Source: Dioscorea cayenensis subsp. rotundata (Eukaryota > Streptophyta > Magnoliopsida > Dioscoreales > Dioscoreaceae). From it: a stretch of DNA of 64,000 nucleotides. Both the position numbers and the translations under genes were made by a program. Below, in pieces: positions 62,510 through 64,000 of the stretch. The first letter of the stretch is position 1. Each line of letters begins with the position of its first letter. Location of the stretch: assembly GCF_009730915.1 (NCBI RefSeq), contig NC_052477.1, positions 2,878,611 through 2,942,610 on the forward strand, given 5' to 3'. A model generated the notes under the pieces. That model saw only the letters and a list, made by a program, of their open reading frames with translations. It was not told where the DNA came from and did not search any database.

Positions 62510-63045
62510 TAGGGGTGGACATGGTGAGACTGGGTCGGATCCAAATTTGCTAGACTCAAAAAATACAACCCATATATTCAATTTGGTACGGCAATGTTCG
62601 AGCCAAATTATTTTGATCCAAACTCGACCCATTTGATTGTCAGTTAGACTTTAACCCGACCCAAAAAATAAATAATTTTTTTTATGAAATAATTGAAATA
62701 ACTAAATAAAACTACTACTACTAACCCCTAAAATTTTTTTCAAATATTTTAAAAAATACAACATGAAAGTATTATAAATGTTTACTCTTTTCAAGCCTAT
62801 TACTATTATATATATAATTATATATATTATAAATAATATATGATATATATATATATATATTATTTATTTATTCGGGTCGGGTCAGGGTCGGGTCGAGTCA
62901 AAATTCATCCGACCCAAACCCACTGAAATTAATCAGTAAAACATTTGAGCTCAACCCGGCTTTGCTTAACTTTCTAAACCCAGACCTGTATTTTTTTGGG
63001 GTTTGAGTTCAGCCACATGGGTCGCCCGGCCCATGTCCACCCCTA
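62510..63045. mobile_element. hAT-type MITE, 536 bp
   Basis: Perfect 15-bp terminal inverted repeats, taggggtggacatgg at the left and its complement at the right (63031-63045), with a perfect 8-bp target duplication gtaatagg at 62502-62509 and 63046-63053. Subterminal gggtcggg and cccgaccc words repeat on both sides. No coding capacity. The taggggtg terminus and 8-bp duplication are hAT hallmarks. Confidence 0.93.
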
Positions 63046-63053
63046 GTAATAGG

Positions 63054-63512
63054 GTTTTTTTTCTTTATTTGCCATTTTGAAGCACTAAGCAACAAACAAT
63101 AAGCACATCTATGGAATAGTATTGCAATAATTTCATGTATCAATTAAACTTCATGGCCAAATTAATGAAGTTTTTTTAACTATCTTTAAGTTTTTAAATT
63201 TTTTAACTTTTAATTTTTGACAAAGATGACAAGTGTAGCCTCAAAAGGGGTTATCAAGGGATAGACAAATTCAATGGTGTATCATTGAGTGTAGAGCGGA
63301 AAAAAAACAATATTTTCCTACAAATGACCCAATAAACAGTGAATGAACAATATTATTAATAATTATATATTATTTGTGCAGTACTACAAGAGTACTGTTG
63401 ACTCAGAAATTTTATCCTAAATACGTCTATTCATCATTCAAGTAACAATACATTGCACTATGTAGAGGTTGTTTTTTTTTTTTTTAAATTACAAGGCAAA
63501 CTATATCTACAC
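63054..63512. other. AT-rich intergenic DNA
   Basis: No gene or clear repeat boundary seen; T-rich homopolymer at about 63471-63485. Confidence 0.55.
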
Positions 63513-63889
63513 ATATATTTCTTCCCATATAATTTTTTCACAAAATAGCATATATGAGGACCATTATTCAAAGATATATATATAGAGAGAAAAAGATAAT
63601 CTAGGTACATTCCTAGATTATTATTCTCTGGGGACGTATAATCACAGCCATTGAATCATTATCCAACGGTCGTTTGTTTATATATGTATTATACATTTTT
63701 TTACTGTTCACAAATAGAACGTGTTTTCATACTGTTCATGATGATCGTAGCCGTCGGATTACCATCTAACAGCTACTGTGAACGTCCCTAGATTACTCAT
63801 CCTCATATATATATAAATATATATATATATATATTTCCTCCCATATAAATTTTACACAAAATAGCACATATGGGGACCATTATTCTTTA
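63513..63889. repeat. 62-bp direct repeats flanking a (TA)n-embedded element
   Basis: The left copy (63513-63573) and right copy (63828-63889) share atatatttc, tcccatata, cacaaaatagca, ggaccattattc. Between them lies element copy III with its TA runs. Confidence 0.75.
63585..63805 (-). mobile_element. (TA)n-flanked element, copy III
   Basis: Reverse-oriented relative of copy I (4775-5045). On the minus strand it reads ggacgttcacag, gtaatccgacggctacgatc, acacgttctat, tatataaacaaacgacc, atgattcaatggctg, matching copy I in order. The ends carry the taatctagg hairpin words and abut TA runs (63574-63584 and from 63806). Confidence 0.65.
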
Positions 63890-64000
63890 AGTAGAATAGT
63901 ATTGATATCTTGAGCTATCTTGAGTGCATCTACTCCACCTCCATAAAGCCCTCTTCTCCCAAGCCCTGCACAATAAAGTCCATTTTTCCCTTTCCATTGA
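63890..64000. other. Window end, no feature assigned
   Basis: A C-rich 3' end (ccacctccataaagccctc) may be the start of a neighbouring gene, but too little is visible to call it. Confidence 0.4.

Noticed and set aside
1-64000. CRISPR arrays, bacterial operons, integrated viral genes
   Set aside because: Nothing of the kind is visible; tandem repeats here lack regular unique spacers, and coding genes are spliced plant genes.

Overview
This is nuclear DNA from a flowering plant. Evidence: AT-rich intergenic DNA full of (TA)n tracts, GT-AG introns of up to 2 kb, plant-type proteins (a PPR protein of the PLS/E class, the fused dehydroquinate dehydratase/shikimate dehydrogenase, a RING-CH ligase with four membrane segments) and a plant tRNA-Pro gene. 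I cannot name the species from the sequence alone.

Layout. 1-7.2 kb is AT-rich intergenic DNA with a Copia LTR/primer-binding-site relic (to about 2994) and two tandem copies of a (TA)n-flanked element (4.77-5.31 kb). 7.3-10.2 kb holds a three-exon desiccation-related (PCC13-62-like, ferritin-like) gene broken by many frame disruptions. A run of exactly 1000 N follows (10273-11272). From 12.6 to 29.1 kb on the + strand lies the Snf2/Swi2 ATPase BTAF1/MOT1, with 26 exons visible and only its first exon(s) missing, probably inside the gap. 30.5-32.7 kb is a two-exon gene for a 71-residue single-pass membrane protein. 32.7-43.4 kb is a repeat-rich block: a 60-bp minisatellite, a pyrimidine-rich stretch, an AP-3 beta gene fragment, an array of about 200-bp units ending in an inverted copy, a Mutator-type MITE, a SINE-like relic and a 252-bp tandem duplication. 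43.65-47.25 kb (+) is an eight-exon RING-CH membrane E3 ligase, followed by tRNA-Pro(UGG), a 0.85-kb hAT-type element, and a four-exon classical short-chain dehydrogenase (49.9-51.4 kb, +). Convergent with it, 51.7-57.6 kb (-) encodes the bifunctional shikimate-pathway enzyme DQD/SDH in ten exons. 59.0-61.8 kb (-) is an intronless 920-residue PPR protein. The end carries a second hAT-type MITE with a perfect 8-bp target duplication and another (TA)n-flanked element.

The genes are unrelated housekeeping or regulatory loci: TBP dynamics (BTAF1), ubiquitination at membranes (RING-CH), aromatic amino acid supply (DQD/SDH), organelle RNA processing (PPR), small-molecule redox (SDR). I see no gene cluster or new multi-gene system. 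The unusual material is structural: a decayed ferritin-like gene beside an assembly gap, interlocked perfect inverted repeats just upstream of the RING-CH gene, a family of elements embedded in (TA)n microsatellites, and several non-autonomous transposons with readable ends.
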